A stretch of 64,000 nucleotides of DNA. It comes from Corticium candelabrum. Its lineage: Eukaryota; Porifera; Homoscleromorpha; Homosclerophorida; Plakinidae. The stretch is taken from assembly GCF_963422355.1 (NCBI RefSeq), contig NC_085101.1:1286701-1350700 (forward strand), written 5' to 3'. The notes below the pieces were generated by a model that saw nothing but the letters and a program-made list of their open reading frames with translations, was not told the DNA's origin and made no database searches. Numbering within the stretch: position 1 is the first letter of the stretch; every line of letters starts with the position of its first letter. This document shows, piece after piece, positions 45,002-56,457 of the stretch. A program made the position numbers and the translations under genes.

Positions 45002-45900
45002 TTATGACCCCCACTGCTGATCATAAGTCAGAAACAAACATGTAGTCCTACGAAGAGTTCCACGGATTGCACAACACACGCAGCACATGAATCTCTCTAA
45101 AAAATCGCAGCCTCCTCTGGCCAAGATGAACTCACACGGTGTGAGAATTCCCGTTGGTACCGTTTGAGATGTGCAGTGCTCCTCGTCCTCTCCTACCCTA
45201 ACTTTAACTGTCTTAGTTTGATAAGATCGTAAACACAACCTCTGCTCAAAAGTAATACGTAACACCTCAGAATTATTGCTCTCACGATTTTCTATTCTCT
45301 CTGGTTGAATTGTGGCTCCATTAGCATGATAAACCATGAAACCCAAACTGACCAGGGCATTTGTTCCAAGAATCAAACCGCAATCCGTCACTTATCCCTT
45401 CCAAATTGGTTTGGATGATGACAGGACATAACAGGGAATGTACTCTGTGTTACCCGTTGCCTCTACCGTTACCTGCAAGTTTACAAGCATCGTGACTCCC
45501 AGAATGTCTCCTCCTGCTCCTACTGGCTAACAGCCCATCTCCAAATTTCGTGAATGACACTGTTCCAAGGACCAACCTTGCTTCGAGGTAACAATTCTTT
45601 TCTGATCAGTGAGACTTGTGTTCCATGGTCAAGAAGGCATCTAGTTTGAACTCGCTCAACAGAGATGTCAACTTTGTAAGTTGGGCCTTCCTCCTCATGT
45701 GGCATTTACTCTCTTCTTCAGCTACTGTCACATTGCGAATCCATGACTCATCCTCTTCACTGTCTATTGATGTTATCCTTCTTGAGGCTAAAATGATCTT
45801 TTTTTCAGGGCATACTCTAGCTATATGGCCAGTTTTACTACACCTGAAACACGTTATGTCGCGAGTGCGAAGTTCAGAGCCTTGACAACGAATCCTGGCT
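45002..45900 (-). pseudogene. Zinc knuckle and retropepsin relic
   Basis: A CCHC box CFRCSKTGHIARVC lies near 45,840. The protease region is at 45,705-45,520, with TRCLLDHGTQVSLI where active enzymes have DTG or DSG, so the catalytic motif has mutated to DHG. The flap-to-end part appears at 45,391 with DCGLILGTNALVSLG, the conserved helix of retropepsins. Frames change between these parts. Confidence 0.65.
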
Positions 45901-46099
45901 TATGTAAATGAAGAATAGGTATGAGCCTCTGCACTAGGCGTTTTCACTACCCCACTCTGCAATTTTTCTTGCCCATAAGCAATTTTTCTATCCTTGTCTG
46001 TGTTTGGTCTGGCACGCTCTTCAAGTGCTAGTTCAGCCTTCAGTAACTTGTGCACAAGTGCTTGCACCAAACCATCAGAAAACTCTTTTACCTCTTTCT

Positions 46100-47003
46100 G
46101 AATCTCTATAATATAGACTCAAGGACATCATCAGTGAGTTTATTTGGTGCCATTCGCTGGTAGTCTTTCATTGCATCCAGTAGTCCTTGTAAAGGGCTCA
46201 ACTGTTCATATTGCAACTTCTGGCAACGTTGCTAAGCAGCACGTGGGTCAAGGTGTACACCATACTGTTCCTTGTATATCTCCATGATGCTATTCCAAGT
46301 TTTCTTCGATGAATTCAAGGTATGATGCCATTTAGCCTTAGCAGGACCAGATAGGAACCAAGAACACCACCTAACCCTCTGCTCATCCGACCACACACAG
46401 TCTGCGGTTGCTTCAATAAAATCCAGCAACCAAAACGTCAAAATCATTTTCTCCACTACGACCACTAAATTTCTCCACACGCTGCGAAAGTACCTTGAAA
46501 CCGGGTGGGTGTGGGTTGCTACCCTACCTTGCCTGAACTGCATCCATGTGTGCGGCACTTTCATGTGTCTCACTCCGCAAGGATTTTGCAGCCAGACGCT
46601 GCTTCCCCGCCAGTGTCTGCACTTCGCTAATACGTCGCTTCGCCTCTAACAAGTGCCTCTCTAATTTTTCTACATTCGCTTGAAGCTTGTCGCGTTCGGT
46701 TTGCATTTCTCTCAAAGAGCGCTCGTAACTTGACCTGTCTCGCTCACTTCGCAATTCCAACTCGCGAACTCGCTTCGCTATGGACTCTTTTTTTCCGACA
46801 CGACGTACATGCGTAGACGATGGCCTTGCTTCTACAAGATACCAGTGCGCCATACACCGCTTCACTGGGTCTGTCGCACTCCCGCACACATGAGACGTGT
46901 TCCCATCCTTCACACAAGTGACATCAAAGCTCACTCTTTTTGTTCCACTTCTTTCGACAAGTTCCGCAGTCATCCATTTTGACGATCTCGGTGGGAACTC
47001 CAA
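46100..47003 (-). pseudogene. Retrotransposon gag with coiled coil
   Basis: The N-terminal frame (47,003-46,524) has a Lys/Glu/Arg-rich coiled coil (IAKRVRELELRSERDRSSYE). The capsid-like core follows in the next frame: VWSDEQRVRWCSWFLSGPAK and EIYKEQYGVHLDPRAA, then after a stop QRCQKLQYEQLSPLQGLLDA. From memory this core is typical of a gag group common in invertebrate gypsy elements. Breaks are a frame change near 46,530, stops near 46,435 and a stop at 46,232. Confidence 0.7.
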
Positions 47004-47762
47004 GTTTTAAAGCTTTAATCAATAGAATAGCACGCTGTAACGCTCTAATCAATAGACTAACACACCAAACAACACAACAGTCGGCGGAAAGCACCGCTTC
47101 AGTCAAATCATACTCTAAAAAGACCCGGATGTCTCATCAATCCCCGAGTCCCGGATATCAACACTGTATATTCGCACCGAATTGACACCTAAGTACTGCT
47201 TCGCACTGTATTCGCACCAAAGATTAGTACTGCTTCGCACCGAAGTCGGACCTGATTCTGTCTATTCGGTTATACTACTGCCTCACTACGTAGCATTTCT
47301 TATCTAATTCGGGCCGAATTCTCTTAGCCACTTTCCATAGGCTCTCAATTCGTCTTGTAGAAACGCGACTGACCGAGAGATGATCCCGGATGTCCGACGT
47401 CCGAGTATTTGTCTCTCAGATTTCACGTTCTGCCGTATAGCAACAGTACAATGAACACTAACATCGCCCCGTAGATACAGTAGCCAGCGGTAATGACTCT
47501 AACATTAGCCAAAAAAGAACGCCTCAGATCTACGTCTAAAGAGAGAAAATCTCTCGAGATCAGGTGACCGAAATTACGTCCCGAGAGTCATCTGTCTTCT
47601 TCGTTGTCTGCGAGAGTAGAAGTTGACAAAGACAAAACTACTAACAAAGAAAGTCATATAATGAGCCTATCGATCGATAGAGATGACTTGCATCTCAAAC
47701 GGAGTTGTAGAAACGAGATGGCAAGCACTGACCGAGCTAGGACAGTCTGTGACCGAGAATAG
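47004..47762. other. No gene seen
   Basis: Could include an LTR of the gag/protease relic, as short words repeat (TTGTAGAAACG..GACCGAG near 47,356 and 47,706). No boundaries could be set. Confidence 0.35.
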
Positions 47763-48759
47763 GTGCGATCAGATTTCAAGTTCTACACGAGCAATGTTAC
47801 GACGGATGACGTAACATTGACAACAATTTTGACATGCATTAACAACTCAATCATAACTGTCGATGTAAGCTGTTCACACTCAAATGATAATTTCTATTTA
47901 TTTCTATTTACTGGAATTTCTCTACCAGGAATTTTACGATATTTAAAGGCAGCAATTTTTGTTTCAAAGTCCTCAGATCACTTCACTGCACTTGCGTATT
48001 GGTGTTGGTTTCTTCCTCACCAATTCCTACTGTTACAGATACCCAATCACTACTTCACTACTCCTGATGCCAGATGGGTGGAATATTTTCCAACTTTCTT
48101 GTGATGGCCAGCACCTACAACTGCGACCAGTGAGAGATTTGTTTCGACTTGCTATAAAAAAGTTTAATGTGTTCTATGTGGGTGTTCGAAATGTCAATGA
48201 CATTTCATGCGATGTCTTCCAGAAGCAGAGAGTCGATTATCCACGTCCTGACAATACAACTTTTGTTGAATTGTTATATTCCAGAAAGTCGGTGACTTAT
48301 TGCTATCATTCAAATGTTTCCGTTTATCAAATTCCTGGCAAGAAGGTTGCTTGATACTCCACAACAAGACGTCTTTCATCAAATCTATAATATATATTAT
48401 TTTTGAACCGACTCTTCATCTTGTGCAAGTGCAGACATCGGACAGTGTTTCAATTTGAGCGTCAACGTCTGGTTCCAGTTGATCGTAAAGTTGGATTATT
48501 GTCGTCGGCAAAGTACAAATTCGTCGATTCGTGCTTGCACAGATTCAGTGGCCGCAGCAGCTGCTAAAGTTGATGTCACACGTGTTGCAAGAGTTACAGT
48601 AAGGACAACTTAATTAATTAGCGGTTTTTAAATTATGTGACACCAGCTTTTGACTATGTTCGCTTGATGTTTTGTTTTACATGGTACGATCTTTATGTTA
48701 TTGTATATTTTAGTTATTTACTGGTATTGAAATATATTGTGTTATATTGTGTTATATTG

Positions 48760-48824
<65 letters not shown>

Positions 48825-49353
48825 AAGTATCACTTGTACACATTTCTATGTTTTCATGATCTAGATAATACCAACACCTGGTGATCGCATTTTTGTTCAC
48901 TGCTTTTGGGACTTCTGACAAATACAAGTATCACACCTTATATATCAATGGGAGCAACACTGGATGATGCTTTAGACAATCTTAATCAAGCTACTGTGAG
49001 TGTAGCGGTCAATTTAAAGTTTCGGTGTGTAAGCCATCATCGTACTCAAGTGTTAGGGAAAGTCTCACTACCACATTTCAATCTCCACATCATTCGTCAC
49101 CATCTCAATGTCCTATACCCTTGCTTCTCTAACTAAAGCTGATACTGCAGTCATGCCAACAAAAGATGTAAATGTTACATTTACATTTTACAAAAGATGT
49201 AAAAATCATCACCATACATCTTCACCATCTTTACCTCACATGAGTGGAAAGGGGTCATCACCTGGATATTCTGCTGGGTTGATGGCAGGTCTCGCTATTG
49301 CCATGCTTATACTGGGTGTAGCCAGTGGGTGCTTGGTGATGATTTTGGCATGA
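47763..49353 (+). pseudogene. Decayed gene for a membrane-anchored orphan protein
   Basis: Several exon-like plus-strand pieces: 47,763-48,354 in two frames (TTILTCINNSIITVDVSCSH, then FFLTNSYCYRYPITTSLLLM and KKFNVFYVGVRNVND), 48,435-48,597 (GQCFNLSVNVWFQLIVKLDY) ending at a GTAAGG donor, and 48,930-49,353 ending with a hydrophobic helix (SAGLMAGLAIAMLILGVASG) three residues before the stop. This is the layout of a secreted ectodomain anchored by a C-terminal TM segment with almost no tail. Many N-x-S/T sites and Cys residues fit an extracellular domain. Frameshifts near 47,965 and 49,030 suggest it is dead, unless those are introns. Not recognised. Confidence 0.35.
48764..48821. repeat. (AT)n microsatellite
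   Basis: About 29 AT units in an apparent intron of the membrane-protein gene. Confidence 0.95.
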
Positions 49354-49473
49354 AACACAAAGCAACTGCAGAATTTGACTATGGTAATGGTAAACAGGGC
49401 AATGTCAATTGAACGGGTCTTGTATTGCATAGCTACAATTTGAGGAGTTTTAGTTGATTTCTGATGCAGGTTT

Positions 49474-50543
49474 GTTAGTTGCGTAGCAGTTTAGGTAATT
49501 GTGATACAGTTATTCAAATACCAGTATTATGGATATAAAGCACAGCTGTTGATGATAGAATATATCAAGAAACTTGATGTAGGATAGCCATAGATACAAC
49601 CTGTTATATAAACCGGTTGATCTTACAGCATGCACTCTGCAAGCATCTCATAGAACAGAAGATTGCAGCACACCTGACTTAGTGGGAGAGTTTGCTACCA
49701 AACACAGTAATGCAATAGGTACCCTATGACCAAACATTCATGTGTACTGTACAGAGTATACCAGCAATGTATGTGCGCATGCGCACAATGTGAAAATAGG
49801 GAATTATTTTGGCTCGGACAGACTGAGCCTTGTAGGACAGTCTTGTATGGTGTTACATGTCTAATTAAGTGCCTCCCCTACTGCAGCCATTTTGCATGTA
49901 ATTTTTGATAACCAACTTCCAAGGGAGAAATGGCGTTAAAGGCAGCTGAGGTTTAATTTCTCTGGATAAAGCATGCTAGGAGGCTCCTAAGTTCATGAAA
50001 TTAACAGTTACACCATTGACAAGGCGATCACGTGCTAAGAGACAAGGTTTACACTATCATATATGTATACAAATGGATGTTTGTCGAAACACTTCCCAAC
50101 ACTGGTGCAGTATTTGATCGAACAAACAACACATTTGGTGGGACATTGTCCGTGTCCTACCGTTAGTTTACACACTGGCACAGAGCCAACAGGACAACAG
50201 CAAAGACATATGTTTGCACATAATAATAACAATAATTTTGTATTGAAACGTTTACAGTAAATATTAATTCAAATTTATATAATATGCTTTTAGATTAAGT
50301 TATACATATAGTTGCAGAGCATGCAAATGACTGTTACATAAAATCATAATTAGAGTTGAATATGAAATAGCCATCAAATGTACTGACAACTGTCTGAGCA
50401 TGTCATATCCCTGCCTTTCTACACGTAAACATTCCTATACGATACATAAGTGTAGCAGTACCGACACTATACCACTAGTAGGCAATCAATATAAATTGTA
50501 ATTATATTTTACACACAACTAGTTGGATAATTTTCCTACGCCA
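49474..50543. repeat. Duplicated 3' flank of the FANCB-like gene (copy B)
   Basis: Same sequence and orientation relative to the gene as 2,338-3,456. The left limit here adjoins unrelated sequence at the 3' end of the membrane-protein gene. Divergence is low, mainly single-base changes and short indels. Confidence 0.85.
50035..50232 (-). other. Small Cys-rich open frame (second copy)
   Basis: Counterpart of 2,883-3,101 with the same GQCPTKCVVC block. Differences between copies are mixed and do not show clear protein-level constraint. Confidence 0.2.
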
Positions 50544-51728
50544 CTAAACTTTGTAGCCACCCAAATAACATCGAAGAGACACGGTATCACTACCTCTCGA
50601 ATCAATTATTACATGTTGCAAAAAGTCAGTTAATCTTTGTGTTTCCTCCTCTATCGTTATCAAGTTCCCTGCATGACACCTCTCATGGGTTGAACAATAA
50701 ACAACAGCATCAGGAGGCAGACAGCGACACAAATGGCACTGGAAGCGAGAAAGGTCTGTCGCAGAATGATATAAGACGTGAATTGGAAATGAATGTGACT
50801 TGTCCTCAACCGTCTCAATTGTGATCAGTATATCATATTGCCTCTCAGACAAATTGGCAAGTTTGAACATATTACTTGTAGCAACTGTGTTACTGTCACC
50901 AACATTCAATCCAAATTCTCTACAGACAGACTGCACTACTTGATGAACTACACAACTGGCGGCAACTCGAACAGTCAGCGAGCAAGTCAAAGCTACTGCA
51001 AGAAAAGACAAACGATCTTGCTCGGCATGTTTGCAACTACAACACTCTATAAGATCAGCAGTTATCTTGACGGTAAAGGCATCATCGACAAGCTGATGTA
51101 AAGACAACACAAACTGATGGTGCAACATCAAAGTTTCTGACTGTCTTTGTTGTGAGCTAAAAACTGATGCTTTAGAAGTGACCATAATCTTAAACTTTAC
51201 ACACACAGTTGCAATCATTTTTGACGTGCTCTTAAATGTTGGACAGTCTGTTACAGCCAGTAATGTAGCTTGACGACCAGAACACAAAACTATGCTTGAA
51301 GCACTTCTCTTGGTTTCAAACTTTACAACGTCAAGTCGTTTTCGTTTTGGTGACGACTCAGGCACAGACTCCAACTGGTCAGCACTTTTGTCTTCCGCTG
51401 ATGATTTTATATTCACATAAGATTTGGATCGAAAGTGTGATGATGTATCATCACTGCCAACAAGAGAAACGAGATCAAAAGCAAAGTTATCGATATCATA
51501 CTTGGATACGTTTTCCACGTCTTTTGCTAACACCCACTTGTTATACACAATTCGCTGAAACTCACTGACAACTATCAAAGGTAACGCATTGCTTGCATTG
51601 CTGTGGTAGTCACCTTTCTTACTAGATCGTTTGTCATCTTCACCAATCAGTTTAACTAACGATGAGTCAGTAAACCATTTCAATGACGACTCATTTCCAC
51701 AATCAGTGGCAAGTCTGGGGAGTTGCAT
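50544..51728 (-). CDS. FANCB-like protein, C-terminal 394 residues (copy B)
   Basis: An uninterrupted minus-strand frame. Blocks recalling vertebrate FANCB: EFQRIVYNKWVLAKDV..DNFAFDLVSL near residues 60-90, TLMLHHQFVLSLHQLVDDAF near 200, and FPIHVLYHSATDLSRFQCHL near 335, followed by LPPDAVVYC and NLITIEEETQRL. A basic KRKRLD (nuclear-localisation-like) lies near residue 125. FANCB scaffolds the catalytic module of the Fanconi core complex. The frame starts where homology to copy A stops (~51,735), so the N-terminal half is missing or on an upstream exon; beyond it lies a fragment of an unrelated Cys4 gene. It may therefore be a well-preserved truncated duplicate. It is the best reference reading for copies A and C. 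Confidence 0.5.
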   Translation of the reverse strand: MQLPRLATDCGNESSLKWFTDSSLVKLIGEDDKRSSKKGDYHSNASNALPLIVVSEFQRIVYNKWVLAKDVENVSKYDIDNFAFDLVSLVGSDDTSSHFRSKSYVNIKSSAEDKSADQLESVPESSPKRKRLDVVKFETKRSASSIVLCSGRQATLLAVTDCPTFKSTSKMIATVCVKFKIMVTSKASVFSSQQRQSETLMLHHQFVLSLHQLVDDAFTVKITADLIECCSCKHAEQDRLSFLAVALTCSLTVRVAASCVVHQVVQSVCREFGLNVGDSNTVATSNMFKLANLSERQYDILITIETVEDKSHSFPIHVLYHSATDLSRFQCHLCRCLPPDAVVYCSTHERCHAGNLITIEEETQRLTDFLQHVIIDSRGSDTVSLRCYLGGYKV

Positions 51729-51735
51729 TGCAGCC

Positions 51736-51904
51736 CCTTTAGTCCGTCGGCCAACCCCCCAAAAGACGCTTCTACACGAAGTTCCGTAGCCCCCACGCCT
51801 GGGGAAGTTTTGATAACTCTAAAAGATAAAGCAGTATGACAGAACTCCAACTGCACTTGTTTGCCTCTCCATACCGGGGCCGTTAGGTAGCCGCACGTCA
51901 ACAA
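51736..51904 (-). pseudogene. Fragment related to the Cys4 gene at 55,016
   Basis: The reverse complement shares GGCCGACGGACTA, GGGGGCTACG and AAACTTCCCC-type blocks with 55,110-55,240, in the same order. It is fused directly to the broken end of FANCB copy B. Confidence 0.55.
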
Positions 51905-52679
51905 AATTTAGGGGCGTGGCACACAGTCAGTAGAGCGAGCTCGCTAACTCTGTAGTCGACAGAGCACTCAAAACGGGTCAAAACGCATCATGCAAACTAC
52001 TGAGACATAAAGCATCCATTGTGAACATGTTAGCTCGCAGCATTAGCCAAATAGCTTACGATATAAAATCACACGTGATCACATGACACGCGATGACGAA
52101 ACCTTTTGAGTTGTGCGTCTGTCAACTTTTCTAGAGACCTAACCTAAACCAGATTGCTCACTAGCAGTTAAACTTCTATTGCGGCAGCAGTAGAACAAAC
52201 TGCAAGCAAACAGAAAGCAGTACCAATGTAAATTAGGCTGCCAACAGAAAGCCTAGATGTCCAGGCAAGCATGCATCACGTAGAATAAAAGCGCTGCACA
52301 GCTACCTTGTTGTGGACTATGAAACGGTGTCTGCTGTTCTCCTACGAATGGAAATCAACCGTCTTTCTGTAGTACTCTTGCCCAACCTCAGGTCTCAGAC
52401 ACGTGGCCTCGTAACCTCGTCGGTTTGTCATTTGGCTGCCTTCATAAGAGTCCAAATTATTTTCTGAACGTGTGGGAAACAAGTAACACGCCAGACAGAC
52501 GACTATCTGCGTTTATTTACGTAACCTCGTGTAAAGCATTGTGATGCAGGCGTAATGACCACTTCCGGTACCGTGATCAAAGTCTATAGTGTACAGTACA
52601 GTACAAGCATTTACTGCCAGATTGTGGTTTAGATGTATTTCCAGTTAGCAAGCTAGAAGTAATAGCTTTCGCCTAACTA
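51905..52679. other. No gene seen
   Basis: Spacer with no recognised frame or terminal repeats. Confidence 0.45.
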
Positions 52680-53044
52680 CTGTCTGTTCGCCATAAGCGT
52701 GAACTCGGAAGTGAGTAATGAAGTAGAGGTCACGCCAGATGTGCACATTAGAGCACTAAGAGCTGCCCCAGTTGGACCATGTTATACCAATTATCTTAAA
52801 TGGTTCCAGTTGCTGATCTGTTGGTCTTACAAGATAATTGGATAATAGCCATTGCTCCACCCGTTTGTGTTTGATATGCACAAGTACTATCCTTCCGTTT
52901 CGTTTGTAGAAAGGACTTAGATAATTTGATAAACAGAAATGCCAGACCTAGCGGTTTCTAACGATACCGAGATCATCGCGAAAGTCCACTAAACAGCAGA
53001 GATATTGATGATTTTCAAAGTTCACGCTTATGGCGAACAGACAG
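52680..53044. mobile_element. 365-bp MITE with perfect 26-bp inverted repeats
   Basis: Starts CTGTCTGTTCGCCATAAGCG and ends with its exact reverse complement; the match runs for 26 bp. TA lies on both sides, the target duplication of Tc1/mariner-type elements. No coding capacity. Perfect ends imply recent movement. Confidence 0.9.
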
Positions 53045-53237
53045 TACATTAGTTTATGTGTGAGCAAACTACTTGTTGTCTCCTTTCGACCAACTGTGCT
53101 TACTCAGCTTTCAACTCAGCTTTCAACGGTATCAGTGGTATAAAGTTGTCAACTGAACAGGTATATATCAAACCGAACGTCAGAGATTTATTGTTGCATT
53201 ATTGTTGATCTTGACAGATCTCAAATTCTAAAGCATT

Positions 53238-54535
53238 TTGCAGTTTTGTTTTGAATATCATCAGATGTCTTTGCAGAGAGCAAAGATAGTAAAAATTGAG
53301 TCTGAGCACTGCCTGTGCCATATTCGTCATGATGTTACCGATCCTCTCACGGCTCTTACACAAACCAGTTGGAGAACGTTGCAAAAAGCAGCAAGCACTC
53401 GCTTAGACGATGTCTTTACGGTTCTACAGAATCTTGCACAGATGAATCGAAACCGATAGGAGCTTATCACAGACAATGCTACCAAGCATACACAAACAAA
53501 AAGGCCTTAGACAAACTTCAGCGCAGCCGAGTTGTTAGCATCTTTGAAAGTAGTTTAGTAGCAGAGTCGCTTAATATTCTTTGCGAATCAACAAACTGTA
53601 ACAGAGTCGGAACTGGTCACGTCTGCTACTGTACCCCAAGAGATTCTTCTGAGAAAAGTAGCTCTGTCGTTGCATGACGAAGGCAAATGCAACACGAACA
53701 GAAGAATATGAAGACGACCAAGACCTGAATCTAACGCCAGAAGTGACGGCAGATGTTTCGATATACCGGCAACTATCGTGTTTCTCACGGGTATTAAAAA
53801 TCGTCGCTGCTTCATCAATTTGACGCAAGTAGGAAGAAGTCTCGGGGGAGAGCTTTGCTTAGCCTTGCCAGGATACTATGCGTTCACAGGCTGTGATACA
53901 ACCAGCGCCTTCGCAGGTAAAGGCAAAGTTGCACCACCGGAACTTCTAAACAAGAATGAGTCGTTTTGCACTGCTATGCAGCCAATTGGAAATAACATCT
54001 ATGTATTATTTAAGAAATGTCAACCTTACGTTTGTAAGATCTACGGTTACCATGACGTCGCCACCGACATTATTACTGTGAGGTATTTCTTATTTTGTGC
54101 ACGAGCTGCAGAATCAGCACAGCTTCCTCCTACTCAAGACGCTCTGAAGATGCATATCAAAAGAGCAAATTATCAGGCTGGTGTATGGCGACGTGCAATG
54201 GAAGCTAATCCTAATATACCATCTTTCCACAATCAAGGTTGGCAGATTGGTGATGACAATGAGGTACCTACTGAATGGACAACGAAGCCACCGGCACCTG
54301 TTGACGTTTTGAAACTGATCAGTTGCAGCTGCAAAAACTGGGTGCCGCTGTAATTAGCTAAGCGCTGCTCTTGCCAGCGAAGCTGCTTGCCATGTACAGA
54401 TGAGTGCCAATGCGACAATTGCGAAAACCCTATTCGACGTGAAGTTTTCCAGCCTGCTTCCACTATAGCATCTGCAAATGAGTTTGAAGCTGATAATTTT
54501 GATGCAAACGCTAGTGACAAACATGATGAGTAGGT
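53238..54535 (+). pseudogene. Decayed AFTGCD-family gene (transposon-associated)
   Basis: The N-terminal part has CLCHIRHDVTDPL and, after a shift near 53,430, AYHRQCYQAYTNKKALDKLQ, a Cys/His region seen in many uncharacterised invertebrate proteins. The middle of the family is deleted. The C-terminal part (53,778-54,353) has LALPGYYAFTGCDTTSAFAG and KMHIKRANYQAGVWRRAM. An in-frame TAA at 54,351 is followed, in the same frame up to 54,535, by the family's Cys-rich tail (RCSCQRSCLPCTDECQC). The family's function is not known to me; its high copy number points to mobile DNA. Confidence 0.65.
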
Positions 54536-55015
54536 GGCTCTTTACATTTCATTGGCTATTAATTAATTAAGTGTAGGTTCTCTATGAAATCATTAGTCCA
54601 CTAAATAATGACTAAAATAACTCTGAGCGATCTAGTACAGCCGTAAATTTAGGCACTTTATGTCAGTAACGCTTACAACCTGCTTTCGATGGCCTTATGT
54701 TAATTATTGTACACTTGTACTAATGTCTAGATAGTTAGTATTACAAATACGTGCCCCACATTCCGGAAGTTTGTCACGACTTGTGAGGTACTTACTGTCT
54801 TTCTGAACGCTCAGGGTCACATTACTGTTGTAAGGCAGTCAAACGCAGCAGCACAAGTGTAACAGCGGTGTAGGAGCTTCCTTTCATCAACAGAACTGCT
54901 GGTAATGTGAGAAATACTATCTGGAGACCGCACTTCATTACCTTCAGCTCTAGAAAAGACAGCTGCACTAGTTTAAGCCTTCGCGTGATGTAGCTAGTAT
55001 CTATAGAGCTTAGTC
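54536..55015. other. No gene seen
   Basis: Spacer between two transposon-type relics. No feature supported. Confidence 0.45.
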
Positions 55016-55528
55016 ATGGAACCACGTTCGTCTCTTACTCTCAGTTCGCTGTTGCTGCGAATTTGCGTGGGCGTGGCCTCAGTCAATCTAGTTCTCCTTG
55101 TACTCAGAAACGGCCCCGTTCCAAGATGGCAAACAATCGCAAATGCACTCGCATGGTTTCTCTTCGGCGATTGCAACTACGGAAACTTCCCCGGGTTTGG
55201 GGGGCTACGCAACTTGTCGCTTTCTGGTGTTGGCCGACGGACTATTCAGCAAGCTACCGGATTAGACATCAGCGACACAGATGGCATTTCACACTACGTA
55301 TGTGGTTCTTGTCGAAGCAGACTGCTGACTTTCGAACGCGAGTGCAACAAAATTGAAGCCACGAAGAAGTCCATTACGTTGACATACAAGAAGACATTGT
55401 CCTGTTGGAGGTTCAAGAGAGGAGTCATAGCGTCTCCAACAAGTTCATGCACTGTCAAGAAAGCAGACCTGACGGCAAGTCCCCCAATGGCTGGTGACGA
55501 AAGGTTAATTGTTACTTTTTGTATTTGA
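55016..55528 (+). CDS. Cys4 (ZAD-like) domain protein, probably partial
   Basis: A 170-codon plus frame. GVGRRTIQQATGLDISDTDG and YVCGSCRSRLLTFERECNK resemble the second half of a treble-clef Cys4 domain: CxxC, then a helix after it. The first cysteine pair seems to lie one frame away (RKCTR near 55,140), so the true N-terminus is probably shifted or is an earlier exon, and the hydrophobic start of this frame is doubtful. Such domains sit at the N-terminus of AFTGCD-type proteins and other repeats. A related scrap adjoins FANCB copy B. Confidence 0.4.
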   Translation: MEPRSSLTLSSLLLRICVGVASVNLVLLVLRNGPVPRWQTIANALAWFLFGDCNYGNFPGFGGLRNLSLSGVGRRTIQQATGLDISDTDGISHYVCGSCRSRLLTFERECNKIEATKKSITLTYKKTLSCWRFKRGVIASPTSSCTVKKADLTASPPMAGDERLIVTFCI

Positions 55529-55814
55529 TCATCGCGGTCGTCTGAGTTACATGGGTGTACACGTTTAGACCGTGAGAAACACTGCTGGTGCTGCAGTTCA
55601 TCGACCTTTCGTGCACAACGTCGCACGGTCCGTCCCTCTTCGCGGGAAACTTTGCTGCGAAGAAGTCTGTAACATTTCATTGTGTACGTCGCACAATGGC
55701 TTTACCGCCTTCACGTATTCCAGCGCCCATTCGTAGTTCGCCTCAGCGACCACGTAAGAGTATTGTGAGCCGCTATCTCACTCTGATCAATACTAATTAG
55801 CTATTTGTTGCAGG

Positions 55815-56410
55815 GTCAAGACAGGCTAGATCACCAGCTCGACGATCCGACGACTAGATCTTGTACGACTCTAGTAAAATTAGCCTCAGACGGGACTGGG
55901 AGGCCGAGGCTAAGTACAGATCGTAAACGACGGCAAATCTCTAAAACATTCGGTTCTCTTAATTAAGGTGTCATAACGTGGACTTTGAATGAAGTAGTAT
56001 GAATCTATGCAGGATCAATTTAATGATAGTTTTCAAAATCTATGTTCTAGGTGCCAAGGACATCAACTAATGAAGTTGAAATTTGTACAAATTTAAGAGA
56101 AGGAAAATATGCACGTACGTCATTCAGTAAATTGTTTATTATTTTAGCTGCAGTGATAAATTTGTACGTAGAAATGGTGTAGTGTGTATGGACATAGTGT
56201 AGTCTTGTGTTTGTCAATAGTTGTGTGTATATGCCCTAAGAGGGAACATGTACATGCAAATCACACGCGGAAACTGAGGATTAGAATGTAGCTCCAATCC
56301 ATCGCGACTCGCTTATCAGTCCACAGGCTTGTTCACCGTGACTCGCTCTGACTTGCGCCGAATCGCTGTGACTATAATATGTATCCTTCTCATTAATTGT
56401 CACTGCTTCT
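55815..56410. repeat. Duplicated upstream flank of FANCB-like gene (copy 3 of 3)
   Basis: Same blocks as 7,320-7,870 and 11,097-11,720 (CTAGATCACCAGCTCGACGA, TGCAAATCACACGCGGAAAC). No FANCB coding sequence adjoins it here. Confidence 0.8.
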
Positions 56411-56457
56411 TCAAGGCCGGCGAAGCCTGTAAGCCTGAAATGACGGCAATATTCCAC

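Larger units (their letters stand above)
44880..47003 (-). mobile_element. Gypsy-type retrotransposon relic: gag and protease only
   Basis: On the minus strand from 47,003 leftward: gag with coiled coil, capsid-like core, zinc knuckle, then protease. RT, RNase H and integrase are absent, cut at about 44,880 near the 3' end of the collagen-TNF gene. No LTR could be defined, although the ~250 bp beyond 47,003 repeat the words TTCGCACCG and TACTGCTTCGCAC. Confidence 0.75.
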
